A DNA stretch of 5,403 nt, taken from contig JADGOA010000257.1 in the NCBI GenBank assembly GCA_017883215.1, positions 1 through 5,403 of the forward strand, written 5' to 3'. The position numbers and the translations under genes were made by a program. Origin of the DNA: Thermoanaerobaculia bacterium. Its GTDB lineage: Bacteria; Acidobacteriota; Thermoanaerobaculia; Gp7-AA8. Under the pieces are notes generated by a model. The model worked only from the letters and a program-made list of their open reading frames with translations, had not been told where the DNA came from and made no database searches. Shown here one piece after another: positions 5,235 through 5,403 of this stretch (its first letter is position 1; every line of letters starts with the position of its first letter).

Positions 5235-5403
5235 CAGCGGCCCCGCACCTTCTCGACGATCGTGTGCAGCTTCCACGTTTTCGAGGCGTAAATGGTATCG
5301 AGAGTGCCCTGCAGGCGATGGATCTCAGCGTATAAGGCCCGGATACTGTTCTCCGTTTCCTGCATTCCGCGCCTCAGCTCGTCGTACTCCTGGTGCCATC
5401 GCT
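5234..5403 (-). CDS. C-terminal tail of a truncated upstream gene, coiled-coil rich (probably a surface-polysaccharide enzyme)
   Basis: Reading the minus strand from 5401, one frame stays open for 55 codons and ends at TGA 5236-5234; the other two close within 26 codons. The stop shares one base with the ATG of the next gene (TGATG), which supports it as a real gene. The visible protein is charged and heptad-like in its first part (RWHQEYDELRR through AEIHRLQGTL), and ends IYASKTWKLH followed by a basic tail (VEKVRGR). From memory this ending, with a short coiled coil and S-x-TW-KL, is typical of the C-termini of O-antigen-cluster glycosyltransferases and methyltransferases. The catalytic part lies right of the window, so the function is not determined. 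It is the most upstream visible gene of the operon. Confidence 0.75.
   Translation of the reverse strand, partial: RWHQEYDELRRGMQETENSIRALYAEIHRLQGTLDTIYASKTWKLHTIVEKVRGR

Noticed and set aside
5235..5276. Start of the GT4-like gene at 5276.
   Set aside because: The extra 14 residues overlap the upstream coding tail and precede the natural Rossmann start SRVMLVCPEP; ATG 5234 joins the stop as TGATG.
4002..5291. A 429-codon open frame on the plus strand opposite the GT4-like gene, and similar long plus-strand frames opposite the acyltransferase (1910-2860) and GT2 (2818-3771).
   Set aside because: The translations are low-complexity, rich in Arg, Asp, Glu and Val, and show no domain motifs, while the minus strand codes recognisable enzymes. 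Long antisense frames are expected in GC-rich DNA.
1..5403. Search by eye for tRNA, rRNA, CRISPR, insertion sequences, riboswitches, promoters and intrinsic terminators.
   Set aside because: None is supported. The window is nearly all coding, has no T-run after a stem and no repeated spacer pattern; operon promoters probably lie outside on the right.

Overview
The window is GC-rich (about 63-70% G+C in the two sequence lines I counted) and coding almost from end to end, with no intergenic stretch longer than a few bases. The HtrB/LpxL-type acyltransferase, the WbbL-type glycosyltransferase and an Acidobacteriota- or proteobacteria-like style of sequence suggest a Gram-negative bacterium with a complex envelope. 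The phylum cannot be fixed from the sequence, so this assignment is inference.

Layout. Bases 2-658 (+) hold the 3' part of a class I SAM-dependent methyltransferase whose start lies left of the window. Everything else is one tight minus-strand operon, read from right to left: the C-terminal tail of a gene that begins outside the window (5403-5234), a GT4-like glycosyltransferase (5234-4011), a GT2 rhamnosyltransferase-like enzyme (4014-2812), an HtrB/LpxL-like acyltransferase (2815-1901), a small polytopic membrane protein I cannot name (1904-1353), and a membrane-anchored NodB-type polysaccharide deacetylase (1365-610). The operon meets the methyltransferase tail to tail, and the two coding regions overlap by 49 bp.

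Translation layout. Every junction in the operon overlaps: TGATG (1 bp), CTGA (4 bp), GTGA (4 bp), ATGA (4 bp), and a 13-bp overlap with a TTG start. The GT2 gene most likely starts at a CTG codon, placed 6 nt after a perfect GGAGG. The shared geometry argues for coupled translation of one polycistronic mRNA and decides most of the start sites.

How the genes may work together. Two sugar transferases, an acyltransferase, a membrane protein and a carbohydrate deacetylase fit assembly and tailoring of a cell-surface glycolipid or polysaccharide (O-antigen-like or an acylated glycolipid). The methyltransferase, acyltransferase and deacetylase also resemble, from memory, families found around aryl-polyene-like lipid clusters. 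That gives a testable prediction about the DNA to the left. No RNA genes, insertion sequences, CRISPR arrays or convincing promoters were seen. Two notable inverted repeats lie inside genes.
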